This document shows positions 26,736 through 35,835 of a stretch of DNA of 64,000 bases, piece after piece. Source of the stretch: JADJEI01 sp035328465 (GTDB lineage: Bacteria > Bacteroidota > Ignavibacteria > Ignavibacteriales > Ignavibacteriaceae); the NCBI GenBank assembly GCA_035328465.1, contig DAOLIQ010000006.1:12498-76497 (forward strand), read 5' to 3'. A model generated the notes under the pieces. It did no database searches, was not told where the DNA came from, and was given only the letters and a program-made list of their open reading frames with translations. A program made the position numbers and the translations under genes. Positions within the stretch are counted from its first letter, which is position 1. Every line of letters starts with the position of its first letter.

Positions 26736-26769
26736 AAAAAAGGCTGTCCATTGGGGCAGCCTTCTTTTT
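26736..26769. terminator. Bidirectional terminator between DUF4920 gene and rpsT
   Basis: AAGGCTG (26740-26746) pairs with CAGCCTT (26757-26763); a T-rich run follows on the plus strand (CTTTTT) and A residues precede it, giving a T-run for the minus-strand transcript as well. The two genes converge on it. Confidence 0.85.
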
Positions 26770-26784
26770 AAATGTCAACAAAAT

Positions 26785-27048
26785 TTATTTAGCAGCAGTT
26801 AATTTATTAAGATGTTTGGTTAGTCTTGATTTTCTTCTTGCTGCAGTGTTCTTGTGGATTTTTCCTTTCGTAGAACTTCTGTCAAGAGTTGCAACAGTTT
26901 CTTTGTATAATTTCTGAACTTCGTCTTTATCACTTGATGTTAGAGTCTTTTTTACGAGCGTCTTCATTTTCGATTCGTTCATTTTATTAACTGACTTTTT
27001 CTTTAAAGACGATCTTGATCTTTTTTTTGCCGATGGATGATTAGCCAT
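26785..27048 (-). CDS. rpsT: Ribosomal protein S20
   Basis: An 87-residue, strongly basic protein beginning MANHPSAKKRSRSS and containing GKIHKNTAARRKSRL, both characteristic of bacterial S20, which binds 16S rRNA at the base of the small subunit. It is monocistronic, with a clear Bacteroidota-type promoter upstream and a terminator 16 nt after its stop. Length and lysine content are normal for the family. Confidence 0.97.
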   Translation of the reverse strand: MANHPSAKKRSRSSLKKKSVNKMNESKMKTLVKKTLTSSDKDEVQKLYKETVATLDRSSTKGKIHKNTAARRKSRLTKHLNKLTAAK

Positions 27049-27085
27049 TAAAAATTTTTTCCTTATTGATTGTTAAAAACTGCTG

Positions 27086-27117
27086 CAAATATATCCAATA
27101 CCGCATTTGATTGCAAA
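27086..27117 (-). promoter_or_regulatory. Bacteroidota-type promoter of rpsT
   Basis: On the minus strand TTTG (complement of 27114-27117), a 20-nt spacer and a perfect TATATTTG (complement of 27086-27093). The predicted start of transcription leaves a leader of about 30 nt before the rpsT ATG. The same layout precedes tRNA-Lys. Confidence 0.65.
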
Positions 27118-27175
27118 TTTATGTTTAGTAATTTGAAGCCCGATTTTACAGGTTATTCTAAATCCACTTCAGTTT

Positions 27176-27814
27176 ATGATTAAAGTAAACGAAATATTTT
27201 TCTCGATTCAGGGTGAAAGCTCACGTGCCGGACTGCCTTGCGTTTTTATAAGACTTACCTATTGCAATCTTCGCTGCTCCTATTGCGATACCGGGTACGC
27301 TTTTTATGAAGGCAGCGATTTCTCAATTGATGAAATTGTTGACAGAGTAAAAAGTTATAATTGTAATCTTGTCGAGATCACAGGCGGCGAACCATTAATG
27401 CAAAATGAATGTTTGGACTTAATGAAAATACTTTGTGATTCCGGATTTGATGTTATGCTCGAAACCGGTGGAAGTTTGCCAATAAATAGTATTGACCCGC
27501 GTGTAATGATTATCATGGATTTTAAATGCCCTTCGTCAGGAATGATGAAAAAAAACCTGTTCGCTAATATTAAGTTTCTAAAAAATAACGATGAAGTAAA
27601 ATTCGTAATCGGTAACCGGGAAGATTATGAATGGTCGAAAAAGATTATCTCGACGTATGAACTTGATAGAAAATGCGCAATACTTTTTTCAGTTGTGTTT
27701 GGTGCTCTCGAACCGGTTAAATTGGTTAACTGGATATTGGAAGAAAAGCTTGATGTACGCTTTCAATTGCAGATGCATAAAATTATCTGGCATCCCGAAA
27801 CAAAAGGAGTTTAA
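27176..27814 (+). CDS. queE: 7-carboxy-7-deazaguanine synthase
   Basis: A 212-residue radical-SAM enzyme that ring-contracts 6-carboxytetrahydropterin to 7-carboxy-7-deazaguanine, a step of queuosine synthesis. The cluster cysteines are in TYCNLRCSYCDT (Cys30, Cys34, Cys37), the N terminus has FFSIQGESSRAGLPCVFIRL and the SAM site has VEITGGEPLMQ. Its stop codon shares a base with the queD start. The two genes catalyse successive reactions (QueD then QueE), although queE is first in the operon. queC and queF are not in this window. Confidence 0.95.
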   Translation: MIKVNEIFFSIQGESSRAGLPCVFIRLTYCNLRCSYCDTGYAFYEGSDFSIDEIVDRVKSYNCNLVEITGGEPLMQNECLDLMKILCDSGFDVMLETGGSLPINSIDPRVMIIMDFKCPSSGMMKKNLFANIKFLKNNDEVKFVIGNREDYEWSKKIISTYELDRKCAILFSVVFGALEPVKLVNWILEEKLDVRFQLQMHKIIWHPETKGV

Positions 27815-28227
27815 TGAAAATAGCTAAAGAATTTCGCTGGGAAATGGGGCACCGGCTCCCAGAACATTTTGGTCTATGTAAAAATATTCATGGTCATTCT
27901 TATAAAATGATTGTTGAATTTGAGGGAGACTTGAACAATAACGAAATGGTGATTGACTATTACGATGTTGGAAAAATTATCAACCCCATTATTGAAAAAC
28001 TTGATCATGCTTTTATGGTTAACAAAAATGATAAACTTGTGCTTGATTTTTTAGAAAAGATTAATTCAAAAAAAGTAGTTGTTGAGTTTAATGCAACGGC
28101 AGAAAACATTTGTAATTATTTTATTACCAAAATTAAAAAATCATCCCTTCCATCGAATATTAGTTCTGTAAAGGTAAGAGTCTTCGAAACCCAATTTGAT
28201 TACGCAGAAGAGTCCATTACACTATAA
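27814..28227 (+). CDS. queD: 6-carboxytetrahydropterin synthase
   Basis: A 137-residue enzyme converting 7,8-dihydroneopterin triphosphate to 6-carboxytetrahydropterin. Zinc ligands and active-site residues are visible in WEMGHRLPEH and LCKNIHGHSYKM (Cys about 27, His 31 and 33), with LDHAF and the NATAENIC segment carrying the catalytic glutamate region. It overlaps queE and truA by one base each (TAATG junctions), so the three tRNA-modification genes are translationally coupled. Confidence 0.95.
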   Translation: MKIAKEFRWEMGHRLPEHFGLCKNIHGHSYKMIVEFEGDLNNNEMVIDYYDVGKIINPIIEKLDHAFMVNKNDKLVLDFLEKINSKKVVVEFNATAENICNYFITKIKKSSLPSNISSVKVRVFETQFDYAEESITL

Positions 28228-29093
28228 TGAATGATTTTTATAAGAAGAAAAGCCGGGGAAAGTATAATCAAGAAAATTTCCCTCGCTCACATCATCAGAA
28301 AATAAATATCATTTCAAACAATCGTTTTCAACTTTTTATTGAATACGAAGGCACACGCTACAGCGGCTGGCAAAGACAGGAGAATGCTCGTACGGTCCAA
28401 GGGGAATTATTCAAAGCAGCACAAAAAATTTTTGGCGAAAATAATTTTGATATTCAGGGGGCGGGAAGAACCGACAGCGGAGTACACGCACTTTGCCAAT
28501 CTGCTCATCTAGAAGTAAACACAATGCTCGCTCCTGAAATAATAAAATTAAAAATGAATGATTTGCTTCCTCACGATATTAATATTCTTGAGATAAAGAA
28601 GACTTCCAAAACTTTTCACGCAAGACACGATGCTGTTAAACGAAGTTACATTTACCAAATTTCAAGAAGAAGAACAGCATTCGGCAAAAATTATGTGTGG
28701 TGGTTAAAAGATAAACTTAATTTTAATTCAATGAATGAATCAGCAAAAATATTTGTAGGCATGCATGATTTTGTTTCCTTTGCCGAAAAAGATCCGCTCG
28801 AAAAATCAACAAAAGTGTTAATAGAAAATATTCAACTTTTAGAAGAAGGCAATTTAATTTTAATAAGAATTGTAGGATCGCACTTTCTCTGGAAGATGGT
28901 GAGGAGAATAGTTGGAGTATTGGTCGAAGCGGGGAGAGGGAAATTAACTTCGCAGCAAATAATAAATTGGCTAAACAGCAGCTCAAAAGAGCCAGCAAAA
29001 TTTACAGCCCCACCCTCGGGACTCTTTTTAGAACGCGTAATTTATAATGACGAAACTCTCCCAATAGATTTTTCTTCCACCCTAAAAATTTAA
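28227..29093 (+). CDS. truA: tRNA pseudouridine(38-40) synthase
   Basis: A 288-residue enzyme that makes pseudouridine in the anticodon arm of tRNA. Core motifs are IEYEGTRYSGWQRQENARTVQ, GAGRTDSGVHALCQ with the catalytic aspartate, SFHA/FHARHDAVKRSYIY and the terminal GSHFLWKMVRRIVG. The N terminus has about 30 extra basic residues before the usual start; an internal start is possible, but the TAATG junction with queD supports the one given. It converges on uvrB with a four-base overlap. Confidence 0.95.
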   Translation: MNDFYKKKSRGKYNQENFPRSHHQKINIISNNRFQLFIEYEGTRYSGWQRQENARTVQGELFKAAQKIFGENNFDIQGAGRTDSGVHALCQSAHLEVNTMLAPEIIKLKMNDLLPHDINILEIKKTSKTFHARHDAVKRSYIYQISRRRTAFGKNYVWWLKDKLNFNSMNESAKIFVGMHDFVSFAEKDPLEKSTKVLIENIQLLEEGNLILIRIVGSHFLWKMVRRIVGVLVEAGRGKLTSQQIINWLNSSSKEPAKFTAPPSGLFLERVIYNDETLPIDFSSTLKI

Positions 29094-31114
29094 ATTGACT
29101 GTTCGATCTGTTTTTTTAGCCGGCTAATTTCATCACGTAGAAATGCAGCGCGCTCGAAGTCTAAATCTTTTGCCGCCTGTTTCATTTCTGTTGTCATTTG
29201 TTCAATCAAATCTTTTTTCTGATCAACGCTCATATATTTTAAAATAGGTTCGGCTACTTTTGAAAATGAGTAATCAACTTTGTCTTCCTTTTTCCTGATT
29301 GAAGCGAGTGAAGTTGAGTTCATTATTTCTTCAATTGATTTATAGATTGTCTGCGGCGAAATATTGTTTTCCTCATTGTACTTTGTCTGAAGTATTCGAC
29401 GCCGATTTGTTCCATTTATTGTTTTCCTCATCGAATCTGTAATTTTATCGGCATACATAATTACTTTGCCGTTCACATTTCGTGCAGTTCTTCCTGCGGT
29501 CTGCATTAATGATCTTTCACTGCGTAAAAATCCTTCTTTATCTGCATCTATAATTGCAACGAGCGAAACTTCAGGGAGGTCGAGCCCCTCCCTTAAAAGA
29601 TTAACTCCGACTAAAACATCAAAATCGCCAAGCCGAAGGTCGCGCAATATTTCAACTCGCTCAAGCGCTTCAACATCGCTGTGAATGTATCGTACTTTTA
29701 TTCCGATCTTATCAAGATAATCGGAAAGATCCTCTGCCATTTTTTTTGTCAGGGTTGTTACAAGCACCCGTTCATTTATTTCAACACGAATTCTTATTTC
29801 AGCAATCAGATCATCAATTTGTCCTTTTATCGGTCTCACTTCAATTTGCGGGTCAAGCAATCCTGTAGGACGAATAATTTGTTCAACAAAAACCCCTCCT
29901 GATTTTTCAAGTTCATAATCTGCAGGAGTTGCGCTGACAAAAATCACTTGATTCATAAGCGCTTCCGTTTCTTCAAACTTCATAGGACGATTATCAAGCG
30001 CTGAAGGAAGCCTGAATCCGAATTCAACTAAAGCCTCTTTTCGTGAGCGATCACCATTATACATTGCGCGAAGCTGCGGCATGCTAACATGAGATTCATC
30101 AATAATTAAAAGAAAATCTTTCGGAAAGTAATCGAATAAGGTATAGGGACGAGAGCCGGGCAGTCTGCCATCCATGTGGCGCGAATAATTTTCAATTCCG
30201 GAGCAGTATCCAATTTCCTTCATCATTTCAATGTCGAATCTTGTGCGCTGCTCGAGCCGCTGTGCTTCCAAATACTTTTCCTGACTGTTGAAATATTTTA
30301 AGCGCTCATCAAGTTCTAATTCAATATTATAAATCGCTTTTTGAAGCTGATCTCTGTTGGTTACGAAATACTTTGCCGGATAAATTGCAGTTGAATCAAC
30401 TTTGCGAAGCACATCACCGGTGATTGAATCAATAATAGAAAGTTCTTCTATTTCATCGCCCCAAAATTCTATTCTGATTGCCTCTTCATTTTGATAAGCA
30501 GGAATAATTTCGATAACATCACCACGCGCACGGAATGTACCGCGCACAAACTCAGCATCGTTTCGGACAAAATGAATATCAATTAGTTCTCGCAGAAATT
30601 TTTTTCTATTTACAGTCTCACCCTTTTTCAGAATGATGATTTGATTTGCATATTCCTGCGGTGCGCCGATACCATAAATACAGCTTACGCTTGCAACAAC
30701 AATTACATCACGTCGTCCTTCGATTAATGAGGTGGTTGCTTTTAATCGGAGCCTGTCAATTTCTTCGTTGATGGAAAAATCTTTTTCAATATAAAGATCG
30801 CGCGAAGCAACATAGGCTTCGGGTTGATAGTAATCGTAGTAACTAATAAAAAACTCAACGGCGTTATTTGGAAAGTAAGAAGCAAACTCAGAATAAAGCT
30901 GAGCCGCAAGAGTTTTATTGTGCGAGATTATAAGTGTCGGTCGGTTTATCTGCGCAATTACATTTGAGATTGTAAAAGTTTTTCCGCTGCCCGTGACTCC
31001 AAGAAGCGTTTGAAATTTTTCACCTGCGTTTATTCCCCTAACCAATTGATCGATAGCCTGCGGCTGGTCACCGGTAGCAGAATATTTTGAGACGAGTTCA
31101 AATTTTTTTTCCAT
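29090..31114 (-). CDS. uvrB: Excinuclease ABC subunit B
   Basis: A 674-residue DNA-repair helicase-like subunit. It has LLGVTGSGKTFTISN (Walker A), the beta-hairpin region SYYDYYQPEAYV, LLIIDESHV (DExH), the helicase motifs GVNLLREGLDLPEVSLVAI and QTAGRTARN, and a C-terminal UVR coiled-coil (DFERAAFLRDEISRLK). It hands damaged DNA from UvrA to UvrC; neither partner is in this window. Eight bases upstream ends a small membrane protein in the same direction. Confidence 0.98.
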   Translation of the reverse strand: MEKKFELVSKYSATGDQPQAIDQLVRGINAGEKFQTLLGVTGSGKTFTISNVIAQINRPTLIISHNKTLAAQLYSEFASYFPNNAVEFFISYYDYYQPEAYVASRDLYIEKDFSINEEIDRLRLKATTSLIEGRRDVIVVASVSCIYGIGAPQEYANQIIILKKGETVNRKKFLRELIDIHFVRNDAEFVRGTFRARGDVIEIIPAYQNEEAIRIEFWGDEIEELSIIDSITGDVLRKVDSTAIYPAKYFVTNRDQLQKAIYNIELELDERLKYFNSQEKYLEAQRLEQRTRFDIEMMKEIGYCSGIENYSRHMDGRLPGSRPYTLFDYFPKDFLLIIDESHVSMPQLRAMYNGDRSRKEALVEFGFRLPSALDNRPMKFEETEALMNQVIFVSATPADYELEKSGGVFVEQIIRPTGLLDPQIEVRPIKGQIDDLIAEIRIRVEINERVLVTTLTKKMAEDLSDYLDKIGIKVRYIHSDVEALERVEILRDLRLGDFDVLVGVNLLREGLDLPEVSLVAIIDADKEGFLRSERSLMQTAGRTARNVNGKVIMYADKITDSMRKTINGTNRRRILQTKYNEENNISPQTIYKSIEEIMNSTSLASIRKKEDKVDYSFSKVAEPILKYMSVDQKKDLIEQMTTEMKQAAKDLDFERAAFLRDEISRLKKQIEQSI

Positions 31115-31122
31115 TCAAAAAA

Positions 31123-31467
31123 TCAATCTAAAATTTCTGACGCATGAAAATGATCAGCATGCAGATGACCACTCAATTTAATTGTAGTTCTCTTTGAAAG
31201 TTCTGCTGCCGAAATAAATGGAGCTTGAACAAGAAATTCAACACCGCTTTTATCAACTCCGTAAAATGTAGTAATGCCGTTAGCCTGATCTTCAACAATT
31301 TCTTTAGATTGAACAATCCCAATCAGTATTTCTTTGTTAGCTGAATTGTTAGTATCAAAAGCAGAGAATAAACCGAGTTCATCTTTCGGCGCAAAATACA
31401 GAAAATAGATAACTGCAATTACAGCTAAAACAAGCAGGGGTAAAATTAATTTTTGTAATGATTTCAT
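31123..31467 (-). CDS. Small membrane-anchored protein, possibly OB-fold (CcmE-like)
   Basis: A 114-residue protein with one N-terminal hydrophobic segment (about residues 8-26), short linker, and a C-terminal domain of about 70 residues with two similar strand blocks (ILIGIVQSKEIVED and TIKLSGHLHADHFHASEIL). The G-x-V/L ... F-x-A-x-E-I-L ending recalls CcmE-type OB folds, but the heme-attachment histidine motif is not recognisable and the histidine-rich HLHADHFH is distinctive. Function unknown; metal binding is possible. It is co-directional with uvrB, 8 nt upstream. Confidence 0.6.
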   Translation of the reverse strand: MKSLQKLILPLLVLAVIAVIYFLYFAPKDELGLFSAFDTNNSANKEILIGIVQSKEIVEDQANGITTFYGVDKSGVEFLVQAPFISAAELSKRTTIKLSGHLHADHFHASEILD

Positions 31468-31569
31468 TTTACTTCTTTTAGTTATTAAAATTGAATTGTT
31501 AAAATTAATAAAATTTGATTAACACACAGTTAAAAATGGCATTCCGCACTTTAAAGAACAAGGTTAAAA

Positions 31570-31932
31570 ATGAAAGATAATTTCTGGATAGTAATTGGTG
31601 GAATCTTTGGTTTCACTGCTGTAGCGCTTGGTGCATTTGGCGCGCATAGTTTGAGAGATGTGTTAAATAAAGAAATGCTGGAGATTTATAAAACCGGCGT
31701 ACTTTATCATTTGATTCATTCAGTAATGATTGCTTCAATTGGTTTGCTCGGCAAGGCTAAATATAATTTGGCAGGATGGTTTTTATCAATCGGAATAATT
31801 TTATTTTCTGGTTCGCTGTATGTTTATTCAATCAGCACGATAAAAATTTTTGCAATGATAACACCAATAGGCGGGATTAGTTTTTTGATTGGATGGTCGT
31901 TAATAATTATCTCAGCACTAAAAAAAAATTAA
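31570..31932 (+). CDS. DUF423 (YgdD-like) membrane protein
   Basis: A 120-residue integral membrane protein with four predicted helices and the DUF423 signature: GGIFGFTAVALGAFGAHSLRDVL at the N terminus, YHLIHSVMIASIG, ILFSGSLYVYSI and TPIGGISFLIGW. The family's role is unknown. It diverges from the CcmE-like/uvrB pair and converges on dgt with three bases between stop codons. Confidence 0.93.
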   Translation: MKDNFWIVIGGIFGFTAVALGAFGAHSLRDVLNKEMLEIYKTGVLYHLIHSVMIASIGLLGKAKYNLAGWFLSIGIILFSGSLYVYSISTIKIFAMITPIGGISFLIGWSLIIISALKKN

Positions 31933-31935
31933 AAT

Positions 31936-33309
31936 TCACTTAACCGTTCTTCCGCCCGGAAGTGAGATTCCTTTTAATTTTCTGAAGAGAGAAACAGCGA
32001 ACGAATCCGTCATTCCGGAGACAAAATCAATTATCATTTGCAGCCTATCGTAAACTTCAAATTGAACTTCAGATGTTGGAATTCGAAATTCTATCGGCAG
32101 CAAATTCAAAATCGTTCTGTTCCTGTTTGATATTTTACCATCGGAAAGGTCATTAGCAGCTTCGATAAAAATATCGAGAAGCCCGCCGAGCACTTCGTAT
32201 CCGGCAGCTTCACGTTCAACTACAATCTGATTTTGATAAATTTTTTCAATTGAAATTGTTTTGATTAATTCCAGCTTCTTTGCCGAGGGAATAATAGATA
32301 TCAACTCGTCTTCAAACTTTCCATTCAGAATATTTTCTTCTTCATCAAGAAATACTTCTGTTATTTCTGAAACTAAACTGCCGATAACTTTAGCGCGCAA
32401 GTAACCGATTTTGTCGTTGTCACTTCTATTTGAATAATTAATTGATTCTGATTTTATTAAAGGAAGGAGAAAATTTTCTGTCTCGACGAACGAAAGTAAA
32501 CCAAGCCGAAATCCATCTTCAAGATCCATTATCCTATAACAAATATCATCGGCGGCTTCAACTAAAAATGCAAGCGGGTGTCTGTTCCACCACAAATTAT
32601 TTTTTGAATTGATTTTCTTTTCAAGTTGAACAGCTTGAGCAACCTCTTTGAATAAATTTTTTTCTGATTGAAAAAAACCAAACTTGCTATAAATTTTGTT
32701 TGAATGTTTTTCATCAGAAGTCGAGGTGAAAGATTCTTTCGGATATTTTGTTAAGGCTCCAAGTACAGCATAAGTTAATCTTAGTCCACCCTTGTTATCC
32801 TGATTTTGAAGCTTCGTAACTAATCTAAATCCCTGTGCATTTCCTTCGAACTTAGAAATATCGAACCATTGTTTTTTATTTAAAATTTTTTTGAATTGAA
32901 TTCCATTCCCGCTTTTAAAATATTCTGCAATTGCATCTTCACCCGAATGACCAAAAGGAGGGTTTCCAATATCATGCGCCAGACATGCAGCAGCGACAAT
33001 TTCTCCAAAATGAAATTGAGTGAAAAGAGACTGGAGTTTTTTCCTTCGCTGTAAAACTTTTTCGCCAACAAAATTTCCAAGTGATCTTCCTACACAAGAA
33101 ACCTCGAGGCTGTGCGTTAATCTTGTATGAACGAAATCACTTTCGGGTAATGGGAACACCTGAGTTTTATCCTGCAGTCTTCTGAAAGCAGAACAAAAAA
33201 CTATTCTGTCAAAGTCCCTTTGAAAATCACTTCTGCCGTTTAGCGATTCGTTCTCGTCATTGATTGGTTCTCCAATTCTTTTGCGCGATAAAAGTTTTTT
33301 CCAGTTCAA
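31936..33309 (-). CDS. dgt: Deoxyguanosinetriphosphate triphosphohydrolase-like
   Basis: A 457-residue HD-domain hydrolase that splits dGTP (or other dNTPs) into the nucleoside and triphosphate. The N terminus has RSDFQRDFDRIVFCSAFRRLQDKTQVFP; metal ligands are in THSLEV and CLAHDIGNPPFGHSGE, and an RYMD-like DDICYRIMDLEDG helix follows. Length and motifs match the long Dgt group of Bacteroidota. It diverges from recG across 108 nt containing overlapping promoters. Confidence 0.93.
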   Translation of the reverse strand: MNWKKLLSRKRIGEPINDENESLNGRSDFQRDFDRIVFCSAFRRLQDKTQVFPLPESDFVHTRLTHSLEVSCVGRSLGNFVGEKVLQRRKKLQSLFTQFHFGEIVAAACLAHDIGNPPFGHSGEDAIAEYFKSGNGIQFKKILNKKQWFDISKFEGNAQGFRLVTKLQNQDNKGGLRLTYAVLGALTKYPKESFTSTSDEKHSNKIYSKFGFFQSEKNLFKEVAQAVQLEKKINSKNNLWWNRHPLAFLVEAADDICYRIMDLEDGFRLGLLSFVETENFLLPLIKSESINYSNRSDNDKIGYLRAKVIGSLVSEITEVFLDEEENILNGKFEDELISIIPSAKKLELIKTISIEKIYQNQIVVEREAAGYEVLGGLLDIFIEAANDLSDGKISNRNRTILNLLPIEFRIPTSEVQFEVYDRLQMIIDFVSGMTDSFAVSLFRKLKGISLPGGRTVK

Positions 33310-33342
33310 TTTTTTTCCTGAATTTTTCTTTTTTAATTACTG

Positions 33343-33374
33343 CAAAGTTATCACTAACCAAACTATAAATAAAA
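33343..33374 (-). promoter_or_regulatory. Candidate dgt promoter
   Basis: A perfect TAACTTTG (complement of 33343-33350) lies 33 nt before the dgt start. Twenty bases upstream the -33 position reads TTTT rather than TTTG. It sits back to back with the recG promoter. Confidence 0.4.
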
Positions 33375-33379
33375 GATAC

Positions 33380-33411
33380 TTTGTTAATTGAATGAGGTTC
33401 AATTATTTTTC
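33380..33411 (+). promoter_or_regulatory. recG promoter, predicting a leaderless transcript
   Basis: TTTG (33380-33383), a 20-nt spacer and TATTTTTC (33404-33411; G to C in the last position), identical in layout to the aspS promoter. The recG ATG is at 33418, so transcription would start at or next to the start codon. No Shine-Dalgarno lies upstream of that ATG. Confidence 0.5.
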
Positions 33412-33417
33412 CGATAG

Positions 33418-35628
33418 ATGAAATCTGAAAACCAAAATTTGCTTGAACAATCTGTTCAATACTTAAAATCAGTTGGACCAAAGCGCTCCGAATCGTTTGC
33501 GAAAATTGGAATAAAAACTGTCCGTGATTTATTGTTTTATTTTCCTTCGCGTCATCTTGATCGAACCACAACATTGACTGCCGCCAAAGCTTATCAATAT
33601 CTGATAAATGGTTATGACAGAGAGATAACTATCATCGGGAAAGTTGCCGACAAAGAAAAATTAAAATTTGGGGCTAAGGAATTATTCAAAGTTCATTTTA
33701 AAGATGCTTCAGGTTTTTTTGAATGCGTTTGGTTTCAGGGGATAAAATATTTTGAAAAAAATTTCAGTGAAGGAGATATTTATGCCATCTCTTCAAAACC
33801 CGTCATTTCAAAATACGGTAATCTGCAGTTCACCCACCCTGATTTTGATAAAATAACAGAAGAAGAATCTCAAAGCTTTATTAATACCGGAAAGATTATT
33901 CCATTTTATAAAATTCCCAAAGAGCTTCGCGAATCAAATATTGGCGATTTAAGCATAAGAAAAATTATAAGTCATTGCGTAGAACAATATGCCGACAATT
34001 TGCAAGAAACTCTCCCGGACGAAATAATTAGACAAAATGACCTTCTTTCTTTAAAAGCTGCAGTAAAAAATTATCACTTTCCCGAAAACAGCACTCTTTT
34101 AAAATCAGCAGTAACACGATTTAAGTTTGAGGAAATTTTCTACCTCGAAATATTAGTTGCGCTGCGCCAGTACAATTATAAAAATAAATTGAGTGGTAAC
34201 GTAATGAAGATTAATACTTCACTTGTAGCGTATTTTTTGAAAACGCTGCCATTCGAATTAACAAAAGCACAGTTGAAAGTTTTAACTGAAATAAAAAATG
34301 ATATGCTCAGCGATAAACCGATGAACAGACTTTTGCAGGGCGATGTTGGAAGCGGAAAAACAATTGTCGCATTAATTTCAATGCTTATTGCAATAGATAA
34401 TGGATTTCAGTGTGCTTTGATGGTTCCGACAGAAATTTTAGCTGATCAACATGCAAAAAATATTTCAGCAATGATGAATAAACTTGCACAAGTTCATCCG
34501 TCTAAAAAAATAAAGGTGAGTTTAATTCTCGGAGGGCAAAAAAAATCTGAACGCACACGAGTGATGAATGAAATTGAAATTCAGGGAGCCGATATAATAA
34601 TTGGCACGCACGCTTTGTTTGAGGAAAAAATTAATTTCAAAAATCTTGGACTTGTCATTATTGATGAGCAGCATCGCTTCGGAGTTGCTCAACGAGCACG
34701 TTTGTTATCAAAGGGTAAAACCCCGGACACAATAGTGATGAGTGCAACACCTATTCCTCGAACTCTTTCTATGACAGTTTACGCTGACCTTGATTTATCA
34801 ACCATAGATGAAATGCCAAAGAATAGAAAACCGATTAAAACAATTTTAAGAGGCGAGAAAAAATTACCGGATATTTATAAATTTATAATTGATAAGCACA
34901 AGGAAGGATATCAATCTTTTATAGTATATCCTCTTGTTGTGGAATCTGAAAAATTAGAATTGAAAGCAGCACAAAAATTTTTTGATGAACTTAAAAAAAC
35001 TTATTTAAAAGATTTAAAACTCGGATTAATTCATGGTAGAATGAGCTGGCAGGAAAAAGAAGAAACGATGCTTCTATTCTTATCTAAAAAATTCGATGTG
35101 CTTGTCGCAACCACAGTCATTGAAGTCGGCATTGATATTCCGGATGCAAATATAATTTTAATTAATGATGCGCATCGGTTCGGTCTGTCGCAGCTTCATC
35201 AATTGCGCGGACGAGTGGGCAGAAGTGATAAGCAAGCATATTGTATTCTCGTAACAAAAGATGAGCTGGTTAGATGGAATGATAGTTTAAATCTTAACTT
35301 CGAATATCTTCCAAGCACACAAATTGAAAAAAGTAAAACTATTCTGCGCTTACAAACCATTGTAAAGCATCTTGACGGATTTAAAATAGCCGAGGCAGAT
35401 CTGAAGCTTCGCGGACCCGGAGATATTTTCGGGACAAAGCAAAGCGGATTGCCAGAGCTAAAACATATTGACATTGTTAATGATGGAAAGTTAATATCAG
35501 AAGCCAAACACAGTGCTTTTGGCATTGTTATCCAAGATCCTCTTCTTAATAATCCAGCCAGCGAAATGATTCGTACTAATCTATTAAAACATTATAAAGA
35601 GAATCTCGAGTATTCGAAGATCGCCTAA
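33418..35628 (+). CDS. recG: ATP-dependent DNA helicase RecG
   Basis: A 736-residue branch-migration helicase for stalled forks and Holliday junctions. It starts with the wedge-domain HhH motif YLKSVGPKRSESFAKIGIKTVRDLL and an OB-fold, then motif I LQGDVGSGKTIVAL, DEQHRFGV (DExH), VMSATPIPRTL and VATTVIEVGIDIPDANIILI, QLHQLRGRVGRS. The length is slightly above the usual 690. The gene has no visible ribosome-binding site and a promoter placed for leaderless transcription. Confidence 0.97.
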   Translation: MKSENQNLLEQSVQYLKSVGPKRSESFAKIGIKTVRDLLFYFPSRHLDRTTTLTAAKAYQYLINGYDREITIIGKVADKEKLKFGAKELFKVHFKDASGFFECVWFQGIKYFEKNFSEGDIYAISSKPVISKYGNLQFTHPDFDKITEEESQSFINTGKIIPFYKIPKELRESNIGDLSIRKIISHCVEQYADNLQETLPDEIIRQNDLLSLKAAVKNYHFPENSTLLKSAVTRFKFEEIFYLEILVALRQYNYKNKLSGNVMKINTSLVAYFLKTLPFELTKAQLKVLTEIKNDMLSDKPMNRLLQGDVGSGKTIVALISMLIAIDNGFQCALMVPTEILADQHAKNISAMMNKLAQVHPSKKIKVSLILGGQKKSERTRVMNEIEIQGADIIIGTHALFEEKINFKNLGLVIIDEQHRFGVAQRARLLSKGKTPDTIVMSATPIPRTLSMTVYADLDLSTIDEMPKNRKPIKTILRGEKKLPDIYKFIIDKHKEGYQSFIVYPLVVESEKLELKAAQKFFDELKKTYLKDLKLGLIHGRMSWQEKEETMLLFLSKKFDVLVATTVIEVGIDIPDANIILINDAHRFGLSQLHQLRGRVGRSDKQAYCILVTKDELVRWNDSLNLNFEYLPSTQIEKSKTILRLQTIVKHLDGFKIAEADLKLRGPGDIFGTKQSGLPELKHIDIVNDGKLISEAKHSAFGIVIQDPLLNNPASEMIRTNLLKHYKENLEYSKIA

Positions 35629-35767
35629 AACATTTTTAATCTGAAGGAAATTTCTTACCACACCCTTGCATAGAATTATTTTTTAAATAAAATTAGAAGT
35701 GAAAAAAAAATAATTATTTATTTCGAGCGACAAAAAATATTTCAGATGTTCTTTTTACAACTTGATG

Positions 35768-35797
35768 TTGAATTAGAAATATTAATAACTATATTTG
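35768..35797 (+). promoter_or_regulatory. Promoter of the ATP-grasp/aminomutase operon
   Basis: TTG (35768-35770), a 19-nt spacer and a perfect TATATTTG (35790-35797). The first gene's TTG start at 35836 follows after a leader of about 30 nt containing AAAGGA. Confidence 0.55.
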
Positions 35798-35835
35798 CAA
35801 CAAAAAAAATTAAAGGATAAAATATTTTATCAGAC

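Noticed and set aside
27049..27175. preQ1 riboswitch upstream of queE
   Set aside because: No preQ1-I-like stem with a C-rich loop and A-rich tail was found in the 127-nt gap.
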